A DNA stretch of 64,000 nucleotides from positions 39,161 through 103,160 of the forward strand of contig JARKIF010000120.1 in assembly GCA_029378245.1 (NCBI GenBank). The letters run 5' to 3'. This document shows positions 21,301 to 32,917 of this stretch, one piece after another. The DNA is from Roridomyces roridus (lineage: Eukaryota > Basidiomycota > Agaricomycetes > Agaricales > Mycenaceae). Numbering within the stretch: the first letter of the stretch is position 1; each line of letters opens with the position of its first letter. The position numbers and the translations under genes are program-made. Under the pieces are notes generated by a model that had not been told where the DNA came from, ran no database searches, and worked only from the letters and a program-made list of their open reading frames with translations.

Positions 21301-23059
21301 GACGTTCAAAACGAGCTGGACGAGCTCCTGGCAGAGATGTTTGTCTTGATTGTGGTTGTTTGTTCTCTCTCTGATCTCTCTGCCAACAGTCGCAAGAATG
21401 AAAAACAGAAAGAATCTATCATCAAGGAGCGAGACGCTAAGAATGTCAACGTCCGATCGCTCGAGAATGAGGTCCACGGCCTGGAGATGCAATCAATTGA
21501 CCTGAAAGCGAAGCTGAAGGAAAAGGTTTCGCTGGAGAAGAACATTGAGCAGATGAAGAAGGACATTCAAACGTTCACTGCGGATATCAAGGCTCGTTTT
21601 TCATGTTTTTCAATTCTCTAGGCTGACCCCCAGTAGGCCGAGGATGCCAAAATATCGGAAGCGCAGTCACCAATTGACGCACTCGAGACCGACCATTCAC
21701 AAATCCAGGCAGACCTAGGAGCTCAAATCGCCAATGCCCAGTCCGCATTCCAGGAGATATCCAGCAGTTGCGATCGATTGGAAAATATTAACAAAAGCAT
21801 CGACGTGTGAGTTTTTCTTGTCGAGGATTGCAGCTTTTTAATCATCTCATATTCATCAGCTACGTGCGCGACAAGGGCGATAAGAAGCTGCAGGAATGCG
21901 GGGAGGAGACTGAGCAAGTCAACGCGGAGATTGAGCAGCTTGGAAAGGACCTCGACGGCCTGAGGCAGGTCATCAAAGCGATGGACAAGGAAATCAACGA
22001 AAGCGGGTCATCCCAGGCGATTTTGCGGGAGAACATTCGTGTTCGGAAGATGGTCAAGGAGATCGAGGAATTGAACGAGAAGATCAAGGGGGAAGATATG
22101 GAGAGTGCTGCCAAAGCGAAGCGCAACTTTGAGGAAAAGTTTACCGCATACAAGACCAAGGAGACGAATCTCCAAACTACGGTGCGTGGTTTGGACGATC
22201 TGCACGGCCAGTTCTGACGCCACCTTCAGTACGCTCATCTTGCTGGCGAGCTGAGTTCGGGTCGGAGCCAGCTGAAGAGCCTGGAGACCGACCTGAAGGA
22301 TTTCAAGGATGTTAACAAGAAGTATACTGACCAGCTGATCAAAGTCAAGGTAATCCGACTCGTTTGTTCGTTTGTGCGATACTGAGAACTGGTAGATGTC
22401 CGATATGGCGAACAGTGATTTGGAGAAATATGCCAAGGCGCTTGACAAGTGTGTACCGTCTGGCTTCTCATACGCAATCTAATCTGCATCCAGTGCTATT
22501 ATGAAGTATCATGGTCTCAAGATGGAGGAGGTCAACGATACAATGAAGCATCTGTGGAACAAGACGTATCAGGGGACTGGTACGGCCCGTGCTATATCCT
22601 CTGAGCTCAGCACTGATCGCCGATTTAGACATTGACGGTATCCGAATCCGGTCGGACGTTGAGGGCGGTGCATCCAAGCGCTCGTACAATTATCGAGTTG
22701 TCATGACCAAAGACCAAGTGGAGATGGACATGCGTGGCAGATGTTCCGCTGGACAGAAGATGTTGGCGTCCATTATCATCCGCTTGGCCTTGTCGGATTC
22801 GTTTGGCCAAAATTGTGGCATCCTTGCGCTCGATGAGCCTACCAACGCCCTCGACACCGAGAACATTGATGCTCTGGCAGACAGTCTCGTCGATATCATC
22901 AAGGAGCGGAGAAACCACTCCAACTTCCAGCTCATCATCATTACTCACGACGAGAATTTCTTGCGCAAGCTGGGCCAGAGCGATGTCATGGAGTACTATT
23001 GGCGCGTCTCGCGGGACCAGAGGCAAAAGTCGGTCATTGAACGCCAACGATTCCGATAG
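18367..23059 (+). CDS. RAD50: RAD50, SMC-like ATPase of the MRE11-RAD50-NBS1 complex
   Basis: DNA double-strand-break sensing, tethering and end processing in the nucleus. The ATG at 18367 gives [15 protein letters not shown]. Walker A is [18 protein letters not shown], and the Q-loop region includes [16 protein letters not shown]. Long coiled coils flank a zinc hook [10 protein letters not shown] (CxxC) near 20805-20835. The C-terminal half carries the signature [20 protein letters not shown], Walker [16 protein letters not shown] and the H-loop [13 protein letters not shown]. About a dozen introns of 45-65 nt were placed; all keep the coiled-coil frame. The length is close to 1,300 residues, as expected. 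The stop is TAG at 23057. Confidence 0.95.
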
Positions 23060-23163
23060 TTGTATCACTTTTTTTTCTTGCTTCATTTCATCACTGTACT
23101 GCTATACCATCCAATGTGCATATTAGATTCCATGTAATTCACCCCAATTGGCGGTGCTTCCAG

Positions 23164-24520
23164 CTATTCTCCTCGCAATAACATTTCCAACGTGCGAATT
23201 TCTGTGAGTGGACCATCCGGATCGCCCTCTGGTCCGAGTATCCCAACTACGCTTTTCGCGTCTCCCAGATAAGTCTCGGCTTCCTTCTCTGCGTCCTTGT
23301 TGTTTTCCGAGAGGAAACTGTTCCAACAAGTTTTCGCCAGCTCGAGGAGGTGCATGCCTTGAGGACGTCAGAAAGTCCAATAAACATGACAAAGCCACTC
23401 ACCGATTTGTGGATAATTCGGCGGATAGATGAGCCGATACAAGTTGAGGAGGGCGGCACCAGTGGTACGCGCAATTTGGTAAGCTCCGTCGTGGGACGCG
23501 TTCCGGAATGTCTCTGCCAGATACGCGATAAAGGATTCGTGGAACACGGGCAGCAGCTCCTGGGGAAATGACTCTGGGTTCAATTCGCAGGATTCGAGAT
23601 CCATGAGCTTTTGAACGAGTTGATCTCTGTCGGCTGGCGCCGGGCTCGGTATTGGCCCAACCTTTTCGAAAAATATGCAAGAATCGCATCGGCATTCGAA
23701 CTGGTATGAGAGCTGGAAAATCTGCGTCCGGGTCTGGATGAGAGCTGGATCGAGATATGGCAAGCAGATCTGCGCGCCATTAGCCGTGAAACATATGTAG
23801 CTCTTTGTATTATCTCACCTCCTCCCCTGCCGCTATATCGCGCAGAGCGACAACCTCCATCACAGGAGGCTTGGAAGGAGCCAATATGTACTTGGCGGCG
23901 GCATTAGGCAAGCACGAGTGGTTGAACAATCGACTGGCGAGAGGGAAAATGCCGTGCGCAAATGTCTCGAGATGCGAATGAACGACAAAGTTGTTGTTCC
24001 CAAATCTCGAGTACAACTCGGACGCGGAAGGACTTGGGTACGCAATAGGTGGTACAGTCGCGGCTGGGCCGGGAAGAAGATCCATGATGCTAGGATTTGA
24101 GTCCTCAGCGCCATTCAGCTGAGCGACCAGATGCGACAAAAGGAGGGCATCCATTTTCTCGTGGGCCGCGAGTGCTTGGAAAGGCATGGACGAGGTGTAG
24201 TTATTAAACCGTCTAGCAGTTTATTCAGTCTTCGAGTTCAAAATCAAAGGACCTACGCACTTGCAAATCTTCTTGTGGTGGGATTTCCATTGCAAAGTTT
24301 GGCAGGTCTCGCTGCAATAAAAGTACGATGCACATCCGCTGCATCGTTGCAGCTGCGCAGCTTTTGTGTGGCAAGTGTCGCATCTTTTACCCTTTTGCTC
24401 GGCTATGAGAACGGTGGTAATTGGATCGCAGGACAGGACGAGAGAGCCAGCGGGGAGATCTCTTGCGGCTACAGTCCTTGATCTTGCTCGTTGATCAGGT
24501 TCAAGTCGAAAAGCCATCAT
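23164..24520 (-). CDS. SET and MYND domain protein (SMYD/Set5-like lysine methyltransferase)
   Basis: A probable S-adenosylmethionine-dependent protein lysine methyltransferase. The N-terminus (MMAFRLEPDQRARSRTVAARDL) begins the split SET domain. A MYND zinc finger is inserted: CDTCHTKAAQLQRCSGC followed by YFYCSETCQTLQWKSHHKKIC. The SET core has FPLASRLFNHSCLPNAA (NHSC motif) and a post-SET-type FECRCDSC. A helical TPR-like C-terminus follows (LLNLYRLIYPPNYPQIGMH, LLELAKTCWNSFL) and ends at 23164. Introns lie near 24195-24255, 23775-23825 and 23350-23405. The target (histone or non-histone) cannot be told from sequence. Confidence 0.85.
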
Positions 24521-24609
24521 GATCAAAGGAGGGGACTGATTCTGCTACTAGAAGTGTACATCGTAGTGTTGTGCAAGTATTGATACAGTTTGGTATGCTC
24601 TCTAAAATC

Positions 24610-25939
24610 CTACGTGCTAGATCCAGCTCCCGTCCCGTTCCACCATTTGCCGATTTTGGCCGCCCCATAGCGCACGCTCTTGCCCAGACCAGCGCTGACG
24701 ATGCCCTTCAACGACTGCACGGTCGCAGGATACCGCACAATCTGGCGCAACTCTTGAAAGAGAATCAGAATCATATCAGACGAGGAAATAAAGGGCTACC
24801 TTCACTAAGCACAGCTGGTAACCGCTCATCACCAGCCAACCGAATCCAATACGCACTCTCATCGGCCTCGTATGAAGGGGTCGTGCTCGAGTAGTTATTC
24901 CTCACCCCGGTCAACAGGTTGGACGGGAGCTTCCTGAGATGTGCCGCCCTTGCATGCGCCGTGGTATCCTGCTGAATCGCCGAAAGATGCGCAGGCCAGT
25001 GCACCCCAGGAAGCCCCACCACAAGACGGTGGTACAGTTCTTTAAACTGCGGGCCCTGGTTGCGCACAATGTTGGCGACCTTGCTGCGGTTCTCTGCAGG
25101 GAGCAGCATACGGGGGTCCCCAAGATAGCTGATGCCTGCTATGCGCTCAAATAGCTGCGTCTCGGAGAACTCGGCCGGGAGGGTGAGGAGTGCGGCACGG
25201 ACGGCAGACGTCAAGTTGACCTGCTGGGTGAGGCGCACACGAGCATCGTCCTTGATGATCCGGAGCGGTTTGTGCATGCGCCCAGCGAGGTACAGCGAGC
25301 GCCAATTGAGGAGGTCGGAACACAAATTGTCTACGGTCGTTACGCCGTATTTGATTGTCTATAATGAATGACTTTTGAGCCCGCGGAAGAGGCGTGGCAA
25401 CTCACAACACCGTTCATTGGCACATAGGCGTTGAACCAAAGCCCGGGGTTCATCTCCTGTACCGTCGACACATACGAGGACCCGAGCACACGAGCATGGA
25501 GCGTGTAGTGGCTCGGATGTTGTTGCATATTAATCGAGTGAAAGTGGCCAGGATGGGTGACGGCGAAGACAAAGTCGAGCATTGGAGCGTCTGCACCAGC
25601 AGGATAGCCGTCCTGCTCAAACACTCCCGAGCCATACGCAAACGCGTACCGTATTGGTGCATCGAACTGCTCCACAATGGACTCGAGCAACGCCCGTGTC
25701 GAGTTGGACACTGGCAGGAGTTGGTTCCTGCCAAAGGTTGGTGGAAGCGTAGGGAGTGCTTGGTGCTTATGGGAGACGGCCGGACGCGGCTGTGGATATA
25801 GTCTCGTCCTTGGCCGTTTCGGTGGTGGTGGCGGGGGTAGGTCGGGAGTCGGATTAGAGTGTGTCTGCGTGCTCAGCGAACGAACGAGAGCAGCAGCAGA
25901 CACTGGAATATTATGTGGCGCGCGTACGATGGAAAGCAT
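24610..25939 (-). CDS. TAM41: TAM41/Mmp37, mitochondrial CDP-diacylglycerol synthase
   Basis: Makes CDP-diacylglycerol from phosphatidic acid and CTP on the matrix face of the inner mitochondrial membrane, the first committed step to cardiolipin. The start at 25939 gives a presequence-like N-terminus (MLSIVRAPHNIPVSAAALVR) followed by a Pro-rich spacer. The nucleotidyltransferase signature is FAYGSGVFEQ with PMLDFVFAVTHP just downstream. Later family blocks are LNWRSLYLAGRMHKPLRII, NLTSAVRAALLTLPAEF and ISYLGDPRM. The C-terminus reads VRYPATVQSLKGIVSAGLG, then SVRYGAAKIGKWWNG. Introns lie near 25360-25405 and 24740-24795. Confidence 0.9.
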
Positions 25940-26007
25940 AATCAAGTTGGTGGAAATGACAAAGCAGGTACATCAAATAATAATTACATCTCGGCCGGAA
26001 GACCTCA

Positions 26008-28743
26008 TCACATCGGCACATTCTCCTTTGAACTCGGCCGGAATATGTCCTTCCTCTTTCCCCATTCCTCGGCCTCAAAACTTACATCAAACTCCTCCAG
26101 CTCTTCCGGCATCTGTTCAAGTAAACTTGGGGCGGCACCAAGTTTACTCACCAGGTCCATGTCCAGGGACATTCGCATAGGCGAAGACTCTGCCGACACG
26201 TCCCCAGTCATCTGAATCGCAACTTTGCGCGCTTCCCTTCGTCCTGCAAAGGCCGCAGATGCACCCCCGGGGCTAGGCATCACCTTTACCGGCGAAGACG
26301 CAGCGGAAACAAGCCCCAGCGAATCAAACTTGCTCACAAACGCAGCCAGCGCTCGGCGCTCCTCCTCCAACTGTGTCCGTAGCTATTGTAACCGTTAGCA
26401 ATGTCCTCTTTTTTTTTATAGAAAATGCATTCATCACCTTTTTCTCCTTCTCGAGCTCACGCACAAGCTCAGCAGCCCACGCTTCCTTCTCCTCAATAAG
26501 CCTCCGTTGGGCATCCAGCTTTGCCTGCCACTCGTCATCGCTCGCTGCCCGCAGCGGCTCCCCCTCATACCCCTTGACCACATTCTCCAACTCCTTGATT
26601 TCCCGTGCCTGCTCCGCAATCACACGATCCTTCTCGTCTTCCGGCGCCGAAGCCGACAACGCAGGCCGACTCGACACCGTCGCCTCGAGAGACAAAATCT
26701 GATTAGCCTGCGACTCGAGCTGCAACCGCGCTGTCAGCAGCTCCTGTTGCAGCTGATACGGAGACATATCAAAGTCGACCTTGATTGGACTCGCAGGCCG
26801 CGAATCGTCGCCATTGCCGACAGTCTGACTCGTAAGAATCAAACGAGTCAATTGCTTAATCCTTGTGTTCAGGTCTGTCATCGCCTTGGACTCGTCGATT
26901 TGCTAGAGTATCTCAGCATCGTGAAATAAAACGAGGAGTCGTTACGTACCTCGCGCGCAGACAACCGCCTCGACCGCACAGATGGTACCTCCCGCGTAGC
27001 CTCTTGCTCACGCTCCTCCAACCGACGCCTGAGCTCCTCGATCTCCTTCCTGTACCGCTCAATCAGTGCGTCGGTATCTACAATCTCCTTCTTCTGCGCA
27101 TTCAACTGCAAAGCACGATTCAGTTTGATCCCAGTAAAAGTGAAGATGACATACGTGGACGCCCTTGATACGGCGTGCAAACTGGAGTGTGCTCGTACTC
27201 TCGCTCACGGCGCTGACTTCGGGGTTGATGGTGCAGACAACGCTGATTCGAGCATTGCCCGACAGCGAAGGCTGCAGCATCCGTGTAAGCTTGGAATTGC
27301 GGTATGGAACATGATCACTTTGAATAAGCGTCAACTTCTGCTGGATCCCTGCCATAAAGCACGGACCTCTTCCCCTTGGCCGCATTTTCCGCAAGCGTAG
27401 AGATAACAGTACCAAGGGTAAGAAGACTGGTATTGATGTATCTTCCTTCCCTCGTCCTTTCCTTGTCCGAGGTAGCCTTCTCAGACCCGGCAAGATCAAT
27501 CAAGCTCTGCAGGGCAGAAGTTCAGAATCAATTCTCGACACACAAGAAATCCACGGACCAAAACCGACGTCTGAACGTTCCGCCCTCCTTTCGCTTGAAG
27601 GCGCGAGCCACCCGGAGTCTGCCGTCCATTGAGACCCGGTGTGTGTCGACCATTGGAAGGTAGCTCTTCCTCGCTCGCACTCGGATCACCTCTCTCGCGA
27701 CTCTCACAAACGACGCGGAAAACAGAGTGACTGCGGCTACTCCGCTCATTCCAGTCCGTGCTCGCTGTCCGACGGTTTCCCTCCCCACGTTTCAGCACCT
27801 CCTTGACACTGGCAAGACTGGTGACGACTTCTTCCCTGAGACCACTGAGAATGACCTCGCCGCCTGCTCCACCTTGGATCTCCACTCCCTTGGACTGTCC
27901 TGTTCCAGAGAGCAGGTCGTGTATCGTCTCGTTGTAAATCTCGAGAAAGCTGACACGTAAAAGATATTCTCGTGTTGGAGTTGCACGAATGAAGGAGAAA
28001 ATGTCGCGGAGCGCGCGGGGAATAATACCCGGTTCTTCAGGAGTGCCTGACAATGTGTATGTCTTGCCCGAGGCGGTTTGGCCGTACGCAAAGACGACGG
28101 TGTTGTAGCCAGACATGAATGCGTGGACATGGGGACGCGCAGCAGTCAGATAGAGCGGGGCAGTCGGATGAGAAGTGTGAATCGTGTCGAATGTGAACTT
28201 TGCTGCAGGGTTGTCGGCGGGGTGTATCGTGTTATCACGCGTGCAAGTCGTCCACGCGGAAGCATGTCCAGTTGGAGGTCGAACTCTGTACAAAGTCAGA
28301 ACCCTCGTCGAAGCAGCTCAAGCCACCGACCGAACGGAGACCATGACTTTATCCACCGCCACCTCTGTCGGTACGAATTCAACAGAGACGTCATGGTCGT
28401 CTCCCGTGAAATCAACACCGAGAGTTTGGAAATCCACCAGAGAATCCTCTACATCGTCGCGTCGAGGGAACATTGGTGTCAACACCGGACTCGGGGCTCC
28501 CAGGCTGGAGCCAGCGCGTGACGTGGGGCGAGACTTTGAGGGACTGCCAGGTACGGTGGGTAGGGCTGTGATCTTGCGTGCGCGGGACTCTGTGGACAAC
28601 GGGGCCTTGTACTTCTTGTGTGTCGAGTTGAGGAGAGTCGGTGTCGCAGACGGGGCGCGGGCTAGTCTGGAAGACAAGTCGCGCTCCGTCGAGCGTGTTG
28701 AACGGGGAGTGAAAGGTGTGCGCTTCGACGTAGAGGCGGACAT
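26008..28743 (-). CDS. Kinesin motor protein, probably kinesin-7 (Kip2/KipA/Tea2-like)
   Basis: A plus-end-directed microtubule motor with an N-terminal extension. The first ~130 residues are Ser/Thr/Arg-rich. The motor has KVMVSVRSV then VRVRPP, P-loop [27 protein letters not shown], switch [15 protein letters not shown], switch [29 protein letters not shown], and the [18 protein letters not shown] block. Coiled coils follow ([34 protein letters not shown]). A C-terminal tail with PSSKENVP ends at 26008. Placement in kinesin-7 rests on overall layout (Ser-rich head extension, motor first, moderate coiled coil) and is an inference. Fungal members carry polarity factors to microtubule tips. 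Confidence 0.88.
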
Positions 28744-28844
28744 GGCAGAGACCTGAGAGAGAGCTGGAAGTCCAACTCGATCACGAGGTCACGACACCAA
28801 GACGCGACCCTGATGAGAAACTATTACTACATATGGTACATGCA

Positions 28845-31800
28845 TCAACTGGCCTCGTTTACAAGATCCCTGAGAATTGGGCGACCTCTCAACAGACCCT
28901 CCTTCACCTTGGCCTTCTTCAGCGGAGGATTCTCTTTCCCCTCCATCGTCTCGGCCCCACGTTTCACAGAACCACCAGACAACGCAGGGTGTAGACCATC
29001 TGCGTTCGATGGTAGAGGCAGAATCCACCCCTTCCCCTCCATAAGTTCGAAAAAGTCTTGCAACAATGGCGCCGAATGCAATGTCTTTCGCGAGCCAAAA
29101 ATGATCAACTTTGACCGAGCACGCGTAAACGAGACGTTCATTCTTCTCCAGTCCTTGATCAAATCCCCAACCTAGAATTCATCAGGAGAAGCAGCAGAGC
29201 AGCCAGACGCAACTCACAAAACCAGTATCATTTGAGCGCACCAGCGAAATGACGATGCACTCCTTGTCCCGCCCCTGACTCCGGTCTGCAGTGAGCAACT
29301 CGACACCCTTGCGCTCTGACAAAAGATGCCCAATAAGTTTCAACTGTTGCCGGTACACCGAAATAATCCCAATCTCCTCTGGCGGCACTCCACTCCGCAA
29401 AAGGGTCTCGGCGACCTGGTAAACAAGATTCGCTTCAACCTCGTTCTGCACCAAGTCCCCGACGCGCGAGTCTTGTGCTGGGACTGCATCCGTGTCAACA
29501 AAAACAGCTTTACAACTGCGGACACATGAAATTTTCTTCTGCAATCAAGGAAAAAGAACGCACCTTTCCGCCATGAGCTTCTCAATCCAACACCCACTCG
29601 AATGGCAAGCCTTGCCAACATGCAGATCATTCAAAAAAGACCGATCAGGCAGCCTCAGCGCTTGCTTTGCAACCACCTCCGATCCACACCTCAGCCGATC
29701 CTCGTAAATCAACCGATTCGATAACGCCATAATATCCTCGTTCATCCGATATTGATGGGCCATGTTCACAACAGACTGGGGATGCGCCTCAGACAGACGA
29801 CGGAATAGCGAAACGTCCAGCCCCCCTCTCCGCGCCTGCTGGTTCCGCACCAGCGGCGGTAGCTGGAAATGATCTCCAACGAGAACAAACGTCTCTGCAA
29901 AGCGCAAGGGACCCAAACAAGTGGGAAGCGTTATCTGCGAGGCCTCATCCACAATGCAGTAATCGAATTTGCGCCGCGAAAACAGAGCGCTATGGTGTTG
30001 ATCAGAAGAATGCACCTTTTGTCGCCGAAAGAACTTACTGATCGACAGACAAACATGTAGTGGCGACAACAGGTGGCGACATAATCTGGTGTTCCAGTTG
30101 TTCCACAGTGGTCGGTACCCTCCGAGCCGCCAAAGTGAATTCCTGAACCTCCGGATGCACCTGTGTTTCGATTAGATCGCCGAAAGCACCAAGAACAAAT
30201 GTCGCACCTTATCAGCATTCCCAAGGCGCAAGATGCTAAAATCGACCTTCCCCTTGAGCTTCAGCAGAATCGTATCGACCGCTGAATGCGTGTAGGATGA
30301 CAATAGGACTGTCTTGCCCATCCCTACCAGCAACTTTATGATGGCAGCAATAACGGTCGTCTTGCCGGTCCCCGGCATCCCCAAAATCATCGCATAGTCG
30401 CGCGCCGAAAGCACCTTGTGGACCGCCTCCATCTGATTCGGATTGAGGTGTTGGGTGAAGCGTGCCAAATGAGGAGGCACCAGCGTCGCTTCTTCCTCAA
30501 ACACAGGCGGTTTCAGGTCCACAACCAGCTCCAACCTGCGTGAATCACCGTCCGCATAGAACAAGTGCGCTAGGTTATCCCGCAGGCGTCCCATCCCGCC
30601 GTATATATCATCCTTGTCGATTCGGAAAATAGGGGATACATGCGAAAGCCGCGTCACCAACTCGTGGTCAACCCCAACGACCACCGAAGTAGGCGTGAGC
30701 TCGAGAACGTAGCCCTTGGCGAGCCCCAGCAGATTCGGTTCAATGGACACGGTGATCGGGTCCCCGACATTGATGTTTCCGTTCAACAACGATGCCGCTG
30801 GATCAGCCCGGCAGAACTTGTAGGTGAACTCGTGAAACTTGCTGTTCGGCGCGGCCGATGCCGAATACGACGAGTCGCGTACCATGTTGCCGAGGCACCG
30901 GCCCTTGGCTTCACGTTCTGCGGCAGTCATGGTCCACAGCTCCTTTTTGAACCGCATGGCATCTTGCTCCTCGAGGGTCAGCAATGCCTCCCATTTCTTG
31001 AAAAACGCTGCCTGGGTCGGCGTTATATGTCCTGTTTTCATGTCGTAGATGTCGGCAATGGGAGACTTCTTGTCCACGACATTCTCCACTGCCTAAGCCG
31101 CTGTCAGCACGAGTTCAGCTTGGGAAGGGATGGTTTGCACCTTTCGGTATAACATGCAGGTATCCAGCGAGAAACAGCGCTTGCAAACTCGCTCATCGTC
31201 AATCGTTGGCGGTAGGAAAGGCTCTGCATCCTCAATTGCTTCTTCCCGTGAACCGCGTTTCTGTATACGTCGCGCCATGTACGCCGCCAACTCGTTGCGC
31301 GCTCCCATAAGGCCCTTGACGTCGTTCCTCGTCACAGGCACACGGACAACTTCCTCGCTTTGAGTGTAGAAGAGTAGCCCAGAAGACACTTCCACCCCGT
31401 ATCTTTCTTCGGCTAGCAACCCATACAACATGGTTTGCGCTCGGTGCTCCAAACCAACGACAGGGCGGCCTGTTTTGATTTCGAATGGTTTGGGTCCGCT
31501 GGTGACTATCGTCTTCCCCTGTGGCTTCGCATCGGAGATGAGTGCTTGAACTGTGGCGTCGATCTTGCCCTTCAGTCCCCATACTGGCGAACATGTATCT
31601 TCTTCGATATCCAAGAGCTCGGAAATGGCTAAAAGTGAGGTTTCGCCGGGAACGCTGCGCGTATTGGTGAGAATAGCCTGGGGCTGAAAGACAGATTAGC
31701 ATATTACTCGATTGTTCACGAGTGTACCGACCTTGGGGATGCCGGAAATGTATTTCTCGGAAAAGGCTTTGAGACCCCTCGCTCTTTGCTTGATTTCGTG

Positions 31801-32783
31801 TCTCGCGTCTTCCACACTCAGATTGATCTTGGCAATGTCGGATATGTGCTGGCGAATGACCTCCTCAATCTTGTCGTCGACCCAAAGATCCTCCCACCGC
31901 GAGGCACGGAGACAGGCCTGCATGACCTCGTGCAGAATATTGCCCCATACCAACGCAGGACTGGTGTCCGACACGGAACGTACAAGATTGGTCAACAGCG
32001 GCTTGCGACGGCAGTCGAGGGCATTCGAAAGGACCGAAGGAGTGAGGAGGAGGTCTGGGTGGAGGATAAGGAAGTTTTCGCCGGAAGTGATGGAAATGGA
32101 AGAATTAGATGAGGTGAAAGATCCTAGAATATTAACAATATCCCCTGCCGCGAACGTCAGAAACGGGCAACTGCAGATGAACAGAAACGCACCCTCGCGG
32201 ACATCAGTCCTCGCCCATTCATCTTTCAAGGTCACATATGCGGGATCGTTGCGTCCCTTTAGATTGACAGCTAAATACTGTACGGTATTCAGCAAAGATT
32301 CAAACATGGACACAAGGAACGGCTCACCTTTTGCAAACGTCCACCCTCCGTAATTTCCGAGACAGATTGCACAGTACATCGCGTATATTGAAGAGGTTCG
32401 CGTACAGGAGCCGCCAACTGCACACGCGTCAAAGTCAGCAGAAGACCTTAACAAATACTCACCACCGCAGAACCAACAGATTTCTTGAGCGGACTTTTCT
32501 TCACAGGAGAGAGAAAGTCCGCGTGCATATCCGACCAGTCCCAATCTTCAGCCCCTTCCAGAAGGGCTGTCATATCCACGTCGCCCGGCGTGAGTGGCTT
32601 TGGAGCTGGTTTGTGCGAGGACAACTTGGCGGGTGTAGCGTGCAGCGCGTGTGAGCACGTTCTGGCAGGTAGGGGTTTCACGGGGGTTGTGGGAGGCGGC
32701 GGATCCATCGTGTCGTCCAGGTCGGCCAAGAGGCCCTTCATGAACTCGGCTTCTTCTGCGGCAGTGCGAGCGGCGGGAGGCAT
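28845..32783 (-). CDS. DNA2: DNA2 nuclease-helicase
   Basis: Bifunctional 5'-flap nuclease and helicase for Okazaki-fragment maturation and long-range end resection. The N-terminus is disordered. The nuclease domain contains ALVWGNILHEVMQACL, a catalytic FEIKTGR motif, and CKRCFSLDTCMLYRK, part of the Fe-S cysteine set. The superfamily 1 helicase has Walker A GMPGTGKTTVIAA, TYTHSAVDTILLKL-type motif Ia, IVDEASQITLP (motif II), GDHFQLPPLV, MAHQYRMNEDIM, LLTADRSQGRDKECIVIS and NVSFTRARSKLIIFGS. The start at 32783 (MPPAARTAAEEAEF) is preferred over an upstream frame without a clear context. Several short introns interrupt it. The stop is at 28845. Confidence 0.94.
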
Positions 32784-32917
32784 AATGTAAAAGGAAACGC
32801 GTGGAGGTGAGGAGAATTCGGACGAGGAAGGGTATAAACGCGTGAATGAGGGAAGAGAGGAGACGCGACACGCGATTGATTGCAACAGACGCAATAAACA
32901 AATAAATTATACGAATG

